From positions 1 through 50,166 of the forward strand of contig JBPYFK010000012.1 of the NCBI GenBank assembly GCA_051984675.1: a DNA stretch of 50,166 nt, in the 5' to 3' direction. The notes under the pieces are model-generated. The model was not told the DNA's origin. It saw nothing but the letters and a program-made list of their open reading frames with translations, and ran no database searches. A program made the position numbers and the translations under genes. Source of the DNA: JBPYFK01 sp051984675. Lineage in GTDB: Bacteria; Actinomycetota; Actinomycetes; Mycobacteriales; Pseudonocardiaceae. Of the stretch, positions 1-8,909 are shown piece by piece; position 1 is the first letter of the stretch; every line of letters begins with the position of its first letter.

Positions 1-170
1 ACACTCACCAGGCGGGACGCCGTCGACTTGTGCACGCCCAGCTCGCCCGCGATTTCGGTGATCCCGAGTTCTCCGCCGCGGGCCAGCAGCTCCAGGATGC
101 TGACAGCCCGATCAACGGACTGCACCAGCGCGCCCGACTCCTTCCCGCGACCCTGAGGAGTGTTACCCAT
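1..170 (-). CDS. IclR-family transcriptional regulator, N-terminal part only (runs off the left edge)
   Basis: About 56 codons are present, reading leftward from an ATG at 170 and cut by the window edge. The visible part is the IclR winged helix-turn-helix: SVDRAVSILELLA, then ITEIAGELGVHKSTASRLV. It is nearly identical over this stretch to the second IclR gene at 23826-24611, so the two are paralogues. The start is set by aligning MGN here with VGN there. No clear Shine-Dalgarno is visible, so the transcript may be leaderless. The effector domain lies outside the window. It is divergent from the flavoprotein gene at 342 and may control it; that is inference. Confidence 0.9.
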   Translation of the reverse strand, partial: MGNTPQGRGKESGALVQSVDRAVSILELLARGGELGITEIAGELGVHKSTASRLVS

Positions 171-173
171 CGT

Positions 174-190
174 GCAACCGTATCCGTTCG
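174..190 (-). promoter_or_regulatory. Conserved element upstream of IclR paralogue 1
   Basis: GCAACCGTATCCGTTCG on the + strand matches 24615-24631 upstream of the second IclR gene at 16 of 17 positions. It begins 3 bases outside the aligned start codon in both places. It could be a core promoter of a leaderless transcript, an operator, or residual similarity from the duplication. Confidence 0.45.
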
Positions 191-253
191 TAGTAAGCAT
201 TTTGGAACCAACTGGCGTGCCTCTTGACGGAGTCGCAACCTAACGCTGAGATT

Positions 254-290
254 TGTTGCATAACACACCTCATGTTTCACATCGCGCAAC
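254..290. promoter_or_regulatory. Candidate IclR-type operator between iclR 1 and the flavoprotein gene
   Basis: TGTTGCATAACA (254-265) is an inverted repeat, and GCGCAAC follows at 284-290. Related GTTG/CAAC motifs lie at 23638-23649 and 24711-24731, each beside IclR-linked genes. IclR-family proteins commonly bind short palindromes of this sort; assignment to these regulators is inference. Confidence 0.4.
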
Positions 291-300
291 GGAGGTCTCG

Positions 301-345
301 TTGGCACACCCCTTCTCCGCTGGGCCACCCGGAGATGCCCGATGA
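301..345 (+). other. 14-codon leader ORF coupled to the flavoprotein start
   Basis: A TTG at 301 follows GGAGG (291-295) at ideal spacing and reads MAHPFSAGPPGDAR before a TGA at 343-345. The stop overlaps the ATG at 342 as ATGA, the usual arrangement of coupled genes. It could be a translated leader peptide or the scar of an upstream gene lost by in-frame deletion. It could also be chance. Confidence 0.3.
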
Positions 346-1529
346 AGACGGTGGCTGTCGTCGGCGCGTCCGCGTCCGGCTGGCGAACGGCCCAAGAACT
401 GCGGGAACAGGGTTTTGACGGTCGGCTGCTGATGATCGGGGCGGAGCCGCACGCACCCTACGATCGGCCACCGCTGTCCAAGGAGTTTCTCAGCGGCAAG
501 ATCGAGGCCGAGGATCTGGCGCTGGGCAACGAGCTGGAACAGGCTGCCCTGTGCGCCGACTGGTGGCTCGGTCAAAGCGCGGTGCGGCTGAACACGCGCA
601 CCGGAACGCTGACGCTCGCGGACGGCGCCCAGGTGCGCACCGACGGTGTGATCATCGCGACCGGGGCCGCTCCCGCGACCGTCAGTGGTGACAGCAACCT
701 CCCGGGATGTCACATGCTGCGCACCGTGGACGACGCGGCTGCCCTGCGCCAGGAGGTCCATCCCGGGTCCCGGGTCGTCGTCGTCGGCGGCGGGCTGACC
801 GGTGCCGAGGCGGCGTCCACCTGCCGTGCTCTGGGGGCGCGCGTCACGATCGCGGAAACGCTGCACGTCCCCTTGGCGCGCACCCTGGGTATCGAGGTCG
901 CGCCGATCTGCACCCGACTGCACGACGACCACGGCGTGCGGACCCGTTACGGCACGCCGGTCGCACGCGTGCTCGGGCGCGAGCACGTCACGGGCGTCGA
1001 ACTCGCGGACGGTCGGGTACTGCCGGCCGACGTCGTGGTGATCAGCGTGGGTGTTCGGCCCGCTACCGGGTGGTTGCGAGGTTCGGGGCTGGGGCTGCGT
1101 GACGGGGTGGTCACCGACGCCGGCTGCATCACCCGGCTGCCCAACGTGGCGGCGGTCGGCGACGTTGCCCGCTACTACTGCGTGCACCGCAGTAGCACCA
1201 CGCGGTTGGAGTACCTCTCCAGCGCGATGGGGCAGCCCCCGGTCGCCGTGCGCAACCTGCTGGCCGGGCGCACGATCAGCCGCTATACCGAGATCCCGCA
1301 GTTCGCCTCCCAGCTGTACGGGTCGACCTTGCAGTTCGCGGGGTACGCGGGGCCGAAGGACAAGATCACCATCGTGGAGGGCTCGCCGGACGCGCGGCGG
1401 TTCGTGACCACCTACCGGCGGGCTGGCCGTCTGGTCGCGGTATTCGCGATGAACAGCCCGAAGCAGTTCGCCCGCTTCCGCAAGCAGCTCGCCAACTCGT
1501 TCGCCCCGACGCCCGTGCCCGCGAAGTAG
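342..1529 (+). CDS. NAD(P)/FAD-dependent oxidoreductase, ferredoxin/rubredoxin-reductase type
   Basis: A 395-residue two-dinucleotide-domain flavoprotein. The N-terminal FAD fold starts VAVVGASASGWRTAQEL, a GxSxxG variant of the usual GxGxxG/A. The motif YDRPPLSKEFL follows, typical of BphA4/putidaredoxin-reductase-like enzymes. A second Rossmann fold for NAD(P)H is VVVVGGGLTGAEAAS near residue 150, and the FAD-binding AAVGDVAR lies near residue 275. Such enzymes pass electrons from NAD(P)H to a ferredoxin serving a P450 or Rieske oxygenase. No ferredoxin or oxygenase is adjacent here, so the partner is outside the window or elsewhere. GGAG at 331-334 serves the ATG. Confidence 0.88.
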   Translation: MKTVAVVGASASGWRTAQELREQGFDGRLLMIGAEPHAPYDRPPLSKEFLSGKIEAEDLALGNELEQAALCADWWLGQSAVRLNTRTGTLTLADGAQVRTDGVIIATGAAPATVSGDSNLPGCHMLRTVDDAAALRQEVHPGSRVVVVGGGLTGAEAASTCRALGARVTIAETLHVPLARTLGIEVAPICTRLHDDHGVRTRYGTPVARVLGREHVTGVELADGRVLPADVVVISVGVRPATGWLRGSGLGLRDGVVTDAGCITRLPNVAAVGDVARYYCVHRSSTTRLEYLSSAMGQPPVAVRNLLAGRTISRYTEIPQFASQLYGSTLQFAGYAGPKDKITIVEGSPDARRFVTTYRRAGRLVAVFAMNSPKQFARFRKQLANSFAPTPVPAK

Positions 1530-1576
1530 GTCCAGCCGCGCGGCACGACCGGGCTCGCGCGGCTACGGTTCGGAAC

Positions 1577-2452
1577 ATGGGGGAGATCCTGGTAGGCACG
1601 TCCTCGTGGACGGACCGCACCCTCGTCGCATCCGGTTGGTACCCACCCGAGGCGAACACCCCGGACACGCGGTTGCGCTACTACGCCAGCCAGTTCCCGC
1701 TGGTGGAAGTCGACGCCACCTACTACGCACCGCCGGCCGAGCAGACCGCCCGCCTGTGGGCCGAACGCACACCCGCCGAGTTCACCTTCAACATCAAGGC
1801 GTTCTCGCTGTTCACCCACCACCCCACCCGCCCCACCTCGCTGCCCAAGGATCTGCGCCAGCCCGCGGAGAAGCTCGGCAAGCGGCACGTCTACCTGCGT
1901 GACCTCGACGCAAGGATCGTCGACGAGATGTGGGAGCGGTTCCTGACCGCGCTGGGACCGCTGGTCGACGCCGGCAAACTCGGCACGATCCTGCTGCAGT
2001 TCCCACCCTGGTTCCCGATCAGCGGGCAGAACAAGCGGTTCCTGCTCGCGTGTCGGGATCGCTGCGCCCCGCTGCCGGTCTGTGTGGAGTTCCGCAACTA
2101 CACCTGGATGACGGAGCGCAACCGCGCGGAAACCCTCGATTTCCTCCACCAGCACGGCCTTGCCTACGTGTGCGTGGACATGCCCCAAGGTCACACGAGT
2201 TCCCTCCCGCCTGTGCTCGCCGCGACCGCGAGCCTGGCGGTCGTGCGCTTCCACGGCCACTCCGAGCAGTGGACCAGCAACGACGTGCACGAACGCTTCC
2301 GGTACCGCTACGGCGAAGACGAGCTGGCGGCGTGGGCGCCCCGGCTGCGGGAACTCGCCTCCCAGGCACGGACCACGCACGTGCTGATGAACAACTGCTA
2401 CTCCGACAATGCGCAGGTCAACGCGGCGCAGTTGATGCGGTTGCTGAGTTGA
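1577..2452 (+). CDS. DUF72 (YecE-like) protein
   Basis: 291 residues with the DUF72 opening LVGTSSWTD, then GWYPP and LRYYASQFPLVEVDATYYAPP, followed by FTFNIKAFSLFTHHPTR. The family is a TIM-barrel fold of unknown biochemical role, widespread in bacteria, and this length is normal. It starts 47 bases after the flavoprotein stop on the same strand and may be cotranscribed. There is no evidence for a specific function. Confidence 0.9.
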   Translation: MGEILVGTSSWTDRTLVASGWYPPEANTPDTRLRYYASQFPLVEVDATYYAPPAEQTARLWAERTPAEFTFNIKAFSLFTHHPTRPTSLPKDLRQPAEKLGKRHVYLRDLDARIVDEMWERFLTALGPLVDAGKLGTILLQFPPWFPISGQNKRFLLACRDRCAPLPVCVEFRNYTWMTERNRAETLDFLHQHGLAYVCVDMPQGHTSSLPPVLAATASLAVVRFHGHSEQWTSNDVHERFRYRYGEDELAAWAPRLRELASQARTTHVLMNNCYSDNAQVNAAQLMRLLS

Positions 2453-2572
2453 GGTCATCCACAAAGGACATTGTTTCGGGGTATCGTTCGATCATTAAAC
2501 GCGAGTACCTTTCGTATTTAGCTACCTTCGGGTAACCTCGCCACGCCACATCCCCCGAGAGGAGCATTGGGC

Positions 2573-5437
2573 ATGGCGAGACGTACCCGCCGAGTCAGCG
2601 CGGTCGCCACACTGACGGCACTCGTCACCGGGTTGGTCTTCGCCTTGCCAGGGCCGGCCTCGGCCGAAGGCACCCTCACGGACGGCGGGGACTACTGTCG
2701 GGGTCAGTGCGACGACATCCTTCCACCGGGGGAGAACGGGAACGCGACCCTCGCGGACATCCTTGCCAACCGGGCATTCGGTACGCACCCGAAACACACC
2801 GACGACCAGCTCAAGAAGTACGGCGACCTGGTGAACAACTACGCCGGGCTGAGCGATGACAAGCTGGGCGCGTTCTTCAACGACTCGTCGTTCGGCGTCC
2901 CGCCGGACCAGGTCGACAGCACGATCCAGCCGCGCGGCGACGTCACGATCGTGCGGGACAAGACGTCGGGCGTGCCGCACGTGTACGGAACCACGCGTGG
3001 TGGCACGGAGTTCGGCGCCGGCTACGCGGCCGCGCAGGACCGGCTGTGGCTGATGGACGTGTTCCGGCACCTGGGGCGTGGCGAACTCACCGGTTTCGCC
3101 GGCGGCGCGCAGAGCAACCGCGAGCTGGAGCAGGACTTCTGGAAGCAGGCCCCCTACACCGAGACGGACCTGCGGGCGCAGGTCGACCGGATGGCCAACA
3201 GCGGTCCCCGGGGACAGCAGGCGATGCGGGATGTCACGGATTTCCTCAACGGCCTCAACTCATACATCGACCAGTCCCATCGCGGGCGGTACTTTCCGGG
3301 CGAGTACGACCTGACCGGGCACATCGATCCGATCACCAACGCCGGCCGGATCGAGCCGTTCACCCCGACCGACCTGGTCGCCATCGCCGGGGTGATCGGC
3401 GGCCTGTTCGGCACCGGCGGTGGCGGCGAAGTGCAGTCGGCGCTGGTCAAGCGCGCGGCGGAAGCGAAGTACGGGGTGCGGCAAGGCGATCGGGTCTGGG
3501 AGTCGTTCCGGGAGCAGAACGACCCGGAGGCAGTACGGACGCTGCACGACGGTCAGCGCTTCCCGTACGCGGGCAGTTCCGCTCAGCCCCAAGGCGTCGC
3601 ACTACCTGATCCCGGATCTGTGTCGCCGCAGCAGGAAATCTTCGACCCGAAGGGCTCGGCCACGACCGGGGAGAAGGCTCCAGCGGTGCCACAAGCTCCG
3701 ACACCGCACGGCGGTCCGCCGGACGCGCGGGCGGCCACCGGAGTCTTCAACAACGGGGTACTCCCGAGCGATCTGCTGCGCAAGAAGCACGGAATGTCCA
3801 ACGCCCTGGTCGTTTCCGGTCGCTACACCGACAACGGGCATCCGGTCGCCGTGTTCGGCCCGCAGACCGGGTACTACGCACCTCAGCTGCTCATGCTGGA
3901 AGAGCTGCAGGGGCCGGGAATCAGCGCGCGTGGTGCGTCCTTCGCCGGTTTGAACATGTATGTACAGCTGGGCCGAGGCCAGGACTACTCGTGGAGTGCG
4001 ACCTCAGCCGGCCAGGACGTCACCGACACCTACGCCGTCCCGCTCTGCGATCCCGAGGGACGTCCGGCCCGCCCGGACTCCCTCTACTACGAGTACCACG
4101 GCGACTGCCTGCCCATGGAACGACTGGAAAAGGACAACTCCTGGTCGCGCACGGTGGCGGACCAAACCCCACCCGGTTCGTACAGAATGGTCACCTACCG
4201 CACCAAGTACGGTCTGGTGCGGCAGCGTGGCACCATGAACGGCCAGCCGGTGGCATTCGCTTCGCTGCGGTCCAGCTACCAGCATGAGGCCGACTCGCTG
4301 ATCGGCTTCCAGGAGTTCAACGACCCGAACGCGGTGCGGTCCGCGCAGGACTTCCAGCGCGCTGCCAACGACATCAACTTCACGTTCAACTGGTTCTATG
4401 TGGACTCCAGGGACACCGCGTACTTCAACTCCGGGACGAATCCGCGGCGGCCGAGGAATGTCGACCCGAGCCTGCCGATCCAGGCACAGCCCCAGTACGA
4501 GTGGCAGGGCTGGGACCCGGACACCAACACGGCCAACTACACGCCAGCGCGGGAGCACCCGAATTCGATCAACCAGGACTACTACGTCAGCTGGAACAAC
4601 AAGCAGGCATCGGACTACAGCTCGGCGGGTTTCGGGAACGGTTCCCTTCATCGCGTGAACCTGCTGAATGACCGCGTCACATCCCTTATCCATAGTGGAC
4701 GGAGAGTCAGCCGGGCCTCGCTGGCTCAGGCCATGGCGGACGCGTCCGCCGCCGATCTGCGCGGCGAGGATGTCCTGCCGAACCTGCTGCGCGTGATCGG
4801 CAGCCAACCGGTCAATGACCCGAGGCTGGCCGAAATCGTCCAGCAATTGCGCGACTGGCAGCAAAGCGGCGCGCTGCGCAAGGAGAGCAAGCCGGGCAGC
4901 CACGGTTATGCGCAGGAACGGACCATCCAAACCATGGACGCGTGGTGGCCGCTGCTGCTGCAACGCGAGTTCCAGCCGGACATGGGTGACGAGCTGTTCA
5001 ACGCGATGCGCGACACCTTCCAGCCCGACGACTCGCCCTCCGGTCAGTCGGGCCAGGACCCGAACTCGGGCTCGACAAACGCCAGCGAGTCGCAGCCGCA
5101 CAAGGGTTCGTCCTTCCAGTACGGGTGGTGGAGTTACGTGGACAAGGACGTCCGGGCCGTCCTGGGCGACCGGGTCAACGGCGGTCTCGCACGGCCGTTC
5201 TGCGGTGGCGGGGATCTGGCTCAGTGCCGCCAGGTGTTGCTGGACACCTTGCGACAGGCGGCGAGCACCCCGGCGGACACCGTGTACCCGGGCGACTCCG
5301 ACTGCGAAGCCGGCGACCAGTGGTGCGCGGACGCGATCATCCAGCGTCCGCTGGGCGGGGTGACCGACAGCAAGATCAGCTGGCAGAACCGGCCCACCTA
5401 CCAGCAGATCGTGCAGTATCCCGCACATCGAGTGTGA
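2573..5437 (+). CDS. Secreted penicillin-acylase-family N-terminal-nucleophile hydrolase
   Basis: A 954-residue precursor. The first ~33 residues form a Sec signal: twin Arg/Lys, a hydrophobic run, then GPASA before cleavage. An alpha-chain region (TSGVPHVYGTTRGGTEFGAG) is followed by a Pro/Ala-rich linker and KKHGM-SNALVVSG, where the Ser near residue 409 would become the N-terminal nucleophile of the beta chain. The family contains penicillin G, cephalosporin, aculeacin and acyl-homoserine-lactone acylases and the siderophore-maturation acylase PvdQ; sequence alone does not give the substrate. The ATG at 2573 is preferred over a TTG at 2567 because GGAG at 2561-2564 is correctly spaced only from the ATG. 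The next gene downstream is an iron-siderophore binding protein. Confidence 0.9.
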   Translation: MARRTRRVSAVATLTALVTGLVFALPGPASAEGTLTDGGDYCRGQCDDILPPGENGNATLADILANRAFGTHPKHTDDQLKKYGDLVNNYAGLSDDKLGAFFNDSSFGVPPDQVDSTIQPRGDVTIVRDKTSGVPHVYGTTRGGTEFGAGYAAAQDRLWLMDVFRHLGRGELTGFAGGAQSNRELEQDFWKQAPYTETDLRAQVDRMANSGPRGQQAMRDVTDFLNGLNSYIDQSHRGRYFPGEYDLTGHIDPITNAGRIEPFTPTDLVAIAGVIGGLFGTGGGGEVQSALVKRAAEAKYGVRQGDRVWESFREQNDPEAVRTLHDGQRFPYAGSSAQPQGVALPDPGSVSPQQEIFDPKGSATTGEKAPAVPQAPTPHGGPPDARAATGVFNNGVLPSDLLRKKHGMSNALVVSGRYTDNGHPVAVFGPQTGYYAPQLLMLEELQGPGISARGASFAGLNMYVQLGRGQDYSWSATSAGQDVTDTYAVPLCDPEGRPARPDSLYYEYHGDCLPMERLEKDNSWSRTVADQTPPGSYRMVTYRTKYGLVRQRGTMNGQPVAFASLRSSYQHEADSLIGFQEFNDPNAVRSAQDFQRAANDINFTFNWFYVDSRDTAYFNSGTNPRRPRNVDPSLPIQAQPQYEWQGWDPDTNTANYTPAREHPNSINQDYYVSWNNKQASDYSSAGFGNGSLHRVNLLNDRVTSLIHSGRRVSRASLAQAMADASAADLRGEDVLPNLLRVIGSQPVNDPRLAEIVQQLRDWQQSGALRKESKPGSHGYAQERTIQTMDAWWPLLLQREFQPDMGDELFNAMRDTFQPDDSPSGQSGQDPNSGSTNASESQPHKGSSFQYGWWSYVDKDVRAVLGDRVNGGLARPFCGGGDLAQCRQVLLDTLRQAASTPADTVYPGDSDCEAGDQWCADAIIQRPLGGVTDSKISWQNRPTYQQIVQYPAHRV

Positions 5438-5477
5438 CGCGTGACGTAGACGGCGAGTGGTAGCCCACCCGGGATGG

Positions 5478-5496
5478 TTAGGTTAGGCTCTCCAAA
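5478..5496 (+). promoter_or_regulatory. Iron box (DmdR/IdeR-type operator)
   Basis: TTAGGTTAGGCTCTCCAAA matches 16 of 19 positions of the actinobacterial iron-box consensus TTAGGTTAGGCTAACCTAA. It sits 39 bases before the start of the siderophore-binding lipoprotein, a position fitting Fe(II)-dependent repression. Confidence 0.8.
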
Positions 5497-5534
5497 CTAG
5501 CGAGACGCCCCGACCGCCTCAGAGGAAGGACACC

Positions 5535-6485
5535 ATGCGCCGTCTAGGTGTGCTTGCCGCACTGACCGCTGCACTCGCACTGACCGGAGTTTCCGCGTGT
5601 GGAGCGAAAAACGCGCACGACACCGGACCTCAGCCCGGCGACCGGGTCGTCACCCACGCCATGGGCGCCACCACCGTCCATGGTCAGCCCCAACGCGTCG
5701 TGGTGCTGGACACCGGGGAGTTGGACGCCGTCCTGTCGCTGGGCGTGCGCCCGGTCGGTGCGGTGACCCCCGACGCGAACCAGTCGTTACCGCCCTACCT
5801 GGCCGGTAAGGCCCAAGGAGTGGCGATGGTCGGCACCATCAACCAGCCGAACCTGGAACGCATCACGGCACTGCACCCGGACCTGATCCTGTCCAGCAAG
5901 ACCCGTGACGCCGACAAGTACGACCAGCTGAGCCGGATCGCGCCAACGGTCTTCGCCGGCACCGTCGGACCGACCTGGAAGCAGAACTTCCTGCTGGACG
6001 CGGACGCGCTCGGCAGGAAGCCGGAGGCGGAGCGGATTCTGCGCGACTACCAGGACAAGGCCCGCACTGTCGGGCAACGTGCGGGCGACCCGTCCAAGAT
6101 CACGTTGAGCATGGTGCGCTTCCTGTCCGGCGGCAACGACATCCGGCTCTACGGCCAAGGCTCGTTCGTCGGCACGATCCTGGCCGACGCGGGCTTCGCC
6201 CGACCGCAGAACCAGCGCATCGACAAGGTGTTCACCAAGGTCAGCCAGGAACAGCTCGGCCAGGTCGACGGCGACATCATCGGATACGCGGCCTACGGCC
6301 CCGCATCCCAGGAGCGCGAGCAGCAGATCGTCGCCGGTCCGCAATGGCAGGAGTTGAACGCCGTCAGAAACCACAAGGCGTTCGCGATCCCCGACGACAC
6401 GTGGTTCCTCGGCCTCGGGCCGACCGCCGCCAACCTCGTGCTGGACGACCTCGCCCACTACGCGACTCCGGCCAGCCAGGGGTAA
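5535..6485 (+). CDS. Iron-siderophore ABC transporter substrate-binding lipoprotein
   Basis: 316 residues. A lipoprotein signal ends in the lipobox GVSAC, so the mature protein would be anchored through Cys22. The body is a FepB/FecB-like periplasmic-binding fold: PQRVVVLDTGELDAVLSLGVRPVG, then NLERITALHPDLIL. It delivers a ferric siderophore to a permease/ATPase that is not encoded nearby, so it is an orphan binding protein in this window. An iron box at 5478-5496 predicts induction under iron starvation. AGAGGAAGGA before the ATG is a good ribosome-binding site. Confidence 0.92.
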   Translation: MRRLGVLAALTAALALTGVSACGAKNAHDTGPQPGDRVVTHAMGATTVHGQPQRVVVLDTGELDAVLSLGVRPVGAVTPDANQSLPPYLAGKAQGVAMVGTINQPNLERITALHPDLILSSKTRDADKYDQLSRIAPTVFAGTVGPTWKQNFLLDADALGRKPEAERILRDYQDKARTVGQRAGDPSKITLSMVRFLSGGNDIRLYGQGSFVGTILADAGFARPQNQRIDKVFTKVSQEQLGQVDGDIIGYAAYGPASQEREQQIVAGPQWQELNAVRNHKAFAIPDDTWFLGLGPTAANLVLDDLAHYATPASQG

Positions 6486-6507
6486 GCCCCGGCGCTATGG
6501 TCGGGCC

Positions 6508-8892
6508 ATGCCTGGCTCGATACTGGGGACCCGGGTCACGCGCGTCGAGGACCCGGCACTGCTACGAGGCCAGACCAGCTTCGTCGACAACCTGGACATT
6601 GTCGACCAAGCAGGCAGGGCCGCCTTGCGTCTGGCGTTCGTCCGGTCTCCGCTGGCGCACGCGCGGATCACCGGCATCGACACCGCTGCCGCCGCCTCCG
6701 CACCCGGCGTCGTCGCCGTGTACACGGCGACTGACCTGGCGATACCCCGGTACCACCCGTTCATCCCGATGGATGAGCGCTGTGCGCGCCCGCCGCTGGC
6801 CGACGACCGCGTGCGGTTCGTCGGGGACGCGGTGGCCGTGGTCGTCGCCGAAACGGCGGCAGCCGCGGTGGACGCGGCCGAGTTGGTGGACGTCGATTAC
6901 GAGCCGCTGGACGCGGTGGTCGACCCCGAAGCCGCAGTGGCGCCGGGGGCTCCGCTGCAGTTCCCGGAGTTGGGCAGCAACGTCGCCTCCGGCGTCCGGG
7001 ACCCGGCGACTTCGGACCCGCTGGCCGGGGCGGACGTGGTCGTCCGCGCCCGGATGGAGAACCAGCGGGTCGCCGTGGTTCCGATGGAGGGCAACGGGGT
7101 CGCTGTCGTGCCCGGGGACGGCCAAGCGGACCTGACGGTGTGGATGTCCACGCAGATGCCGCATTTCGCCCGGTCTGTGGCCGCACGCGTGTTCGGACTG
7201 CCGGAGGAGCGGGTGCGGGTGGTCGCCGGCCATGTGGGTGGCGCGTTCGGGAGCAAGGCCGGTCTGGCGCCCGAACACGCGGTCGCCATCGCGGTGGCTC
7301 GCGAGCTCGGGCGTGCGGTGAAGTGGGTGGAGACCCGCTCGGAGAACCTGGTCGCCATGCCGCACGGTAGGGCGCAGATCCAGTACGTCCAGCTCGGCGT
7401 CCGGCGCGATGGCACGATCACCGGGCTGCGCTGCCAGGTGATCGGCGACTGCGGCGCTTACGCGGGCTTCGGCGGGATGCTGGCGCTGAGCACGACCTAT
7501 GCCATGGCCACCGGTGCCTACCGGGTTCCGGCGTTGAGTTACGACGCCATGGCGGTGTTGACCAACACCAGCCCGGTCGGCGCGTTCCGGGGAGCCGGTC
7601 GGCCGGAAGCGGCTGCCTACCTGGAACGCATCGTGGACATGGCCGCCGCCGAGCTGGGCATGGACCCGGTGACGTTCCGGCGCCGGAACTTCCTGGCGCC
7701 GCACGAGTTTCCGCTGACCACGCACACCGGCAGCGAGTACGACAGCGGCGACTACGACCGTCCGCTGACGGTGGCGCTGCGGCTGGCGGGGTACGACGAG
7801 CTGCGGGCGGAGCAGGCGCGCCGCCGCGAAAACGGCGACAACCGGCTGCTGGGCATCGGCATCAGCAGCTACGTCGAGATCACCGGTGGGGGCGCCGGCG
7901 AGTACAGCTCGGTGCGGCTCCACGAGGACGGCACGGTGACGCTGAAGGTGGGCACGTCCGCGCACGGACAGGGGCACGCCACGGCGTTCGCGATGGTCGT
8001 GGCCGACCGGCTCGGCATCCCGATCGACGCGGTGCGTTTCGTGCAGTCCGACACCGCCGCCGTTCCGACCGGCGGTGGCACCGGCGGCTCACGGTCGCTC
8101 CAGGTCGGCGGTAGCGCCGTGCACCGGGCCACCGGCGTGGTGCTCCAGCGCGCCCGGGACTTCGCGGGCTGGCTGTTCGAGGCGGCACCCGAGGACATCG
8201 TGGTCAGCGACGACGGTCGCATCGGCGTCGCCGGCGTGCCGTCGCACTCGATGAGCTGGGCGGAACTGGCGCAGGCGGCGGGCCGGGAGGGTGTCGAACT
8301 CGCCGCCGCGCTGAATTTCGACCAGGGTGGCGCGACGTTCCCGTTCGGGGCGCACCTCTCGGTCGTCGAGGTGGACGCGGAGACCGGCAAGGTCACGCCG
8401 CTCGATCATGTCGCCGTCGATGACTGTGGCCGGGTGCTGAACCCGCTGCTGGTGGCGGGCCAGCAGCACGGCGGCACCGTGCAGGGCATCGCGCAGGCGC
8501 TGTGGGAGCACTACGTGTACGACGCGGACGGCAATCCGATGAGCGCCACCCTCGCCGACTACTTGCTGCCGACCGCCGCCGACGTGCCGGACCTGCGGGT
8601 GACCAGCACCGAGACGCCGACACCGCGCAACCCGTTGGGTGCCAAGGGAATCGGCGAGTCCCCGACGGTCGGGGCGACCCCGGCGGTACAGAACGCGGTG
8701 GTGGACGCGGTGAGCCATCTCGGAGTCCGGCACATCGACCTGCCGTGCACCCCACAACGTGTCTGGCGCGCGATCAGCGACGCCCGGCGGGGGGCACCCG
8801 CCAACCCATGGCGCGAACCGCCGGCCGCGTTCAACGAGCTGCCCCTGCGCCCGAGTGGCGAGGCGTCCGGCTCTGCCGCCCCGGACATCTGA
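6508..8892 (+). CDS. Molybdenum hydroxylase large subunit (xanthine dehydrogenase / CoxL-like family), encoded alone
   Basis: 794 residues matching the large molybdopterin-cytosine-dinucleotide subunit of the xanthine oxidase family. GTRVTRVEDPALLRG opens the protein, GGAFGSK follows near residue 245, and GAFRGAGRPEA near residue 370 is the form-II-like version of the active-site loop, not the AYRCSFR loop of true CO dehydrogenase. GAKGIGESPTVGATPAVQNA near the C-terminus carries the catalytic Glu. The small [2Fe-2S] and medium FAD subunits that normally accompany it are absent. The next genes encode a nucleobase permease and a deaminase, so hydroxylation of a purine or other N-heterocycle is plausible; this is inference. 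Confidence 0.88.
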   Translation: MPGSILGTRVTRVEDPALLRGQTSFVDNLDIVDQAGRAALRLAFVRSPLAHARITGIDTAAAASAPGVVAVYTATDLAIPRYHPFIPMDERCARPPLADDRVRFVGDAVAVVVAETAAAAVDAAELVDVDYEPLDAVVDPEAAVAPGAPLQFPELGSNVASGVRDPATSDPLAGADVVVRARMENQRVAVVPMEGNGVAVVPGDGQADLTVWMSTQMPHFARSVAARVFGLPEERVRVVAGHVGGAFGSKAGLAPEHAVAIAVARELGRAVKWVETRSENLVAMPHGRAQIQYVQLGVRRDGTITGLRCQVIGDCGAYAGFGGMLALSTTYAMATGAYRVPALSYDAMAVLTNTSPVGAFRGAGRPEAAAYLERIVDMAAAELGMDPVTFRRRNFLAPHEFPLTTHTGSEYDSGDYDRPLTVALRLAGYDELRAEQARRRENGDNRLLGIGISSYVEITGGGAGEYSSVRLHEDGTVTLKVGTSAHGQGHATAFAMVVADRLGIPIDAVRFVQSDTAAVPTGGGTGGSRSLQVGGSAVHRATGVVLQRARDFAGWLFEAAPEDIVVSDDGRIGVAGVPSHSMSWAELAQAAGREGVELAAALNFDQGGATFPFGAHLSVVEVDAETGKVTPLDHVAVDDCGRVLNPLLVAGQQHGGTVQGIAQALWEHYVYDADGNPMSATLADYLLPTAADVPDLRVTSTETPTPRNPLGAKGIGESPTVGATPAVQNAVVDAVSHLGVRHIDLPCTPQRVWRAISDARRGAPANPWREPPAAFNELPLRPSGEASGSAAPDI

Positions 8893-8909
8893 GGCACCCC
8901 TTGACCTCC

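Noticed and set aside
270..1187. 305-residue antisense frame over the flavoprotein gene
   Set aside because: Composition is that of a shadow frame in GC-rich DNA, with no recognisable domain; the + strand gene has clear FAD/NAD motifs.
4004..5428. 474-residue antisense frame over the acylase gene
   Set aside because: Arg/Val-rich shadow with no family features; the acylase frame explains the region.
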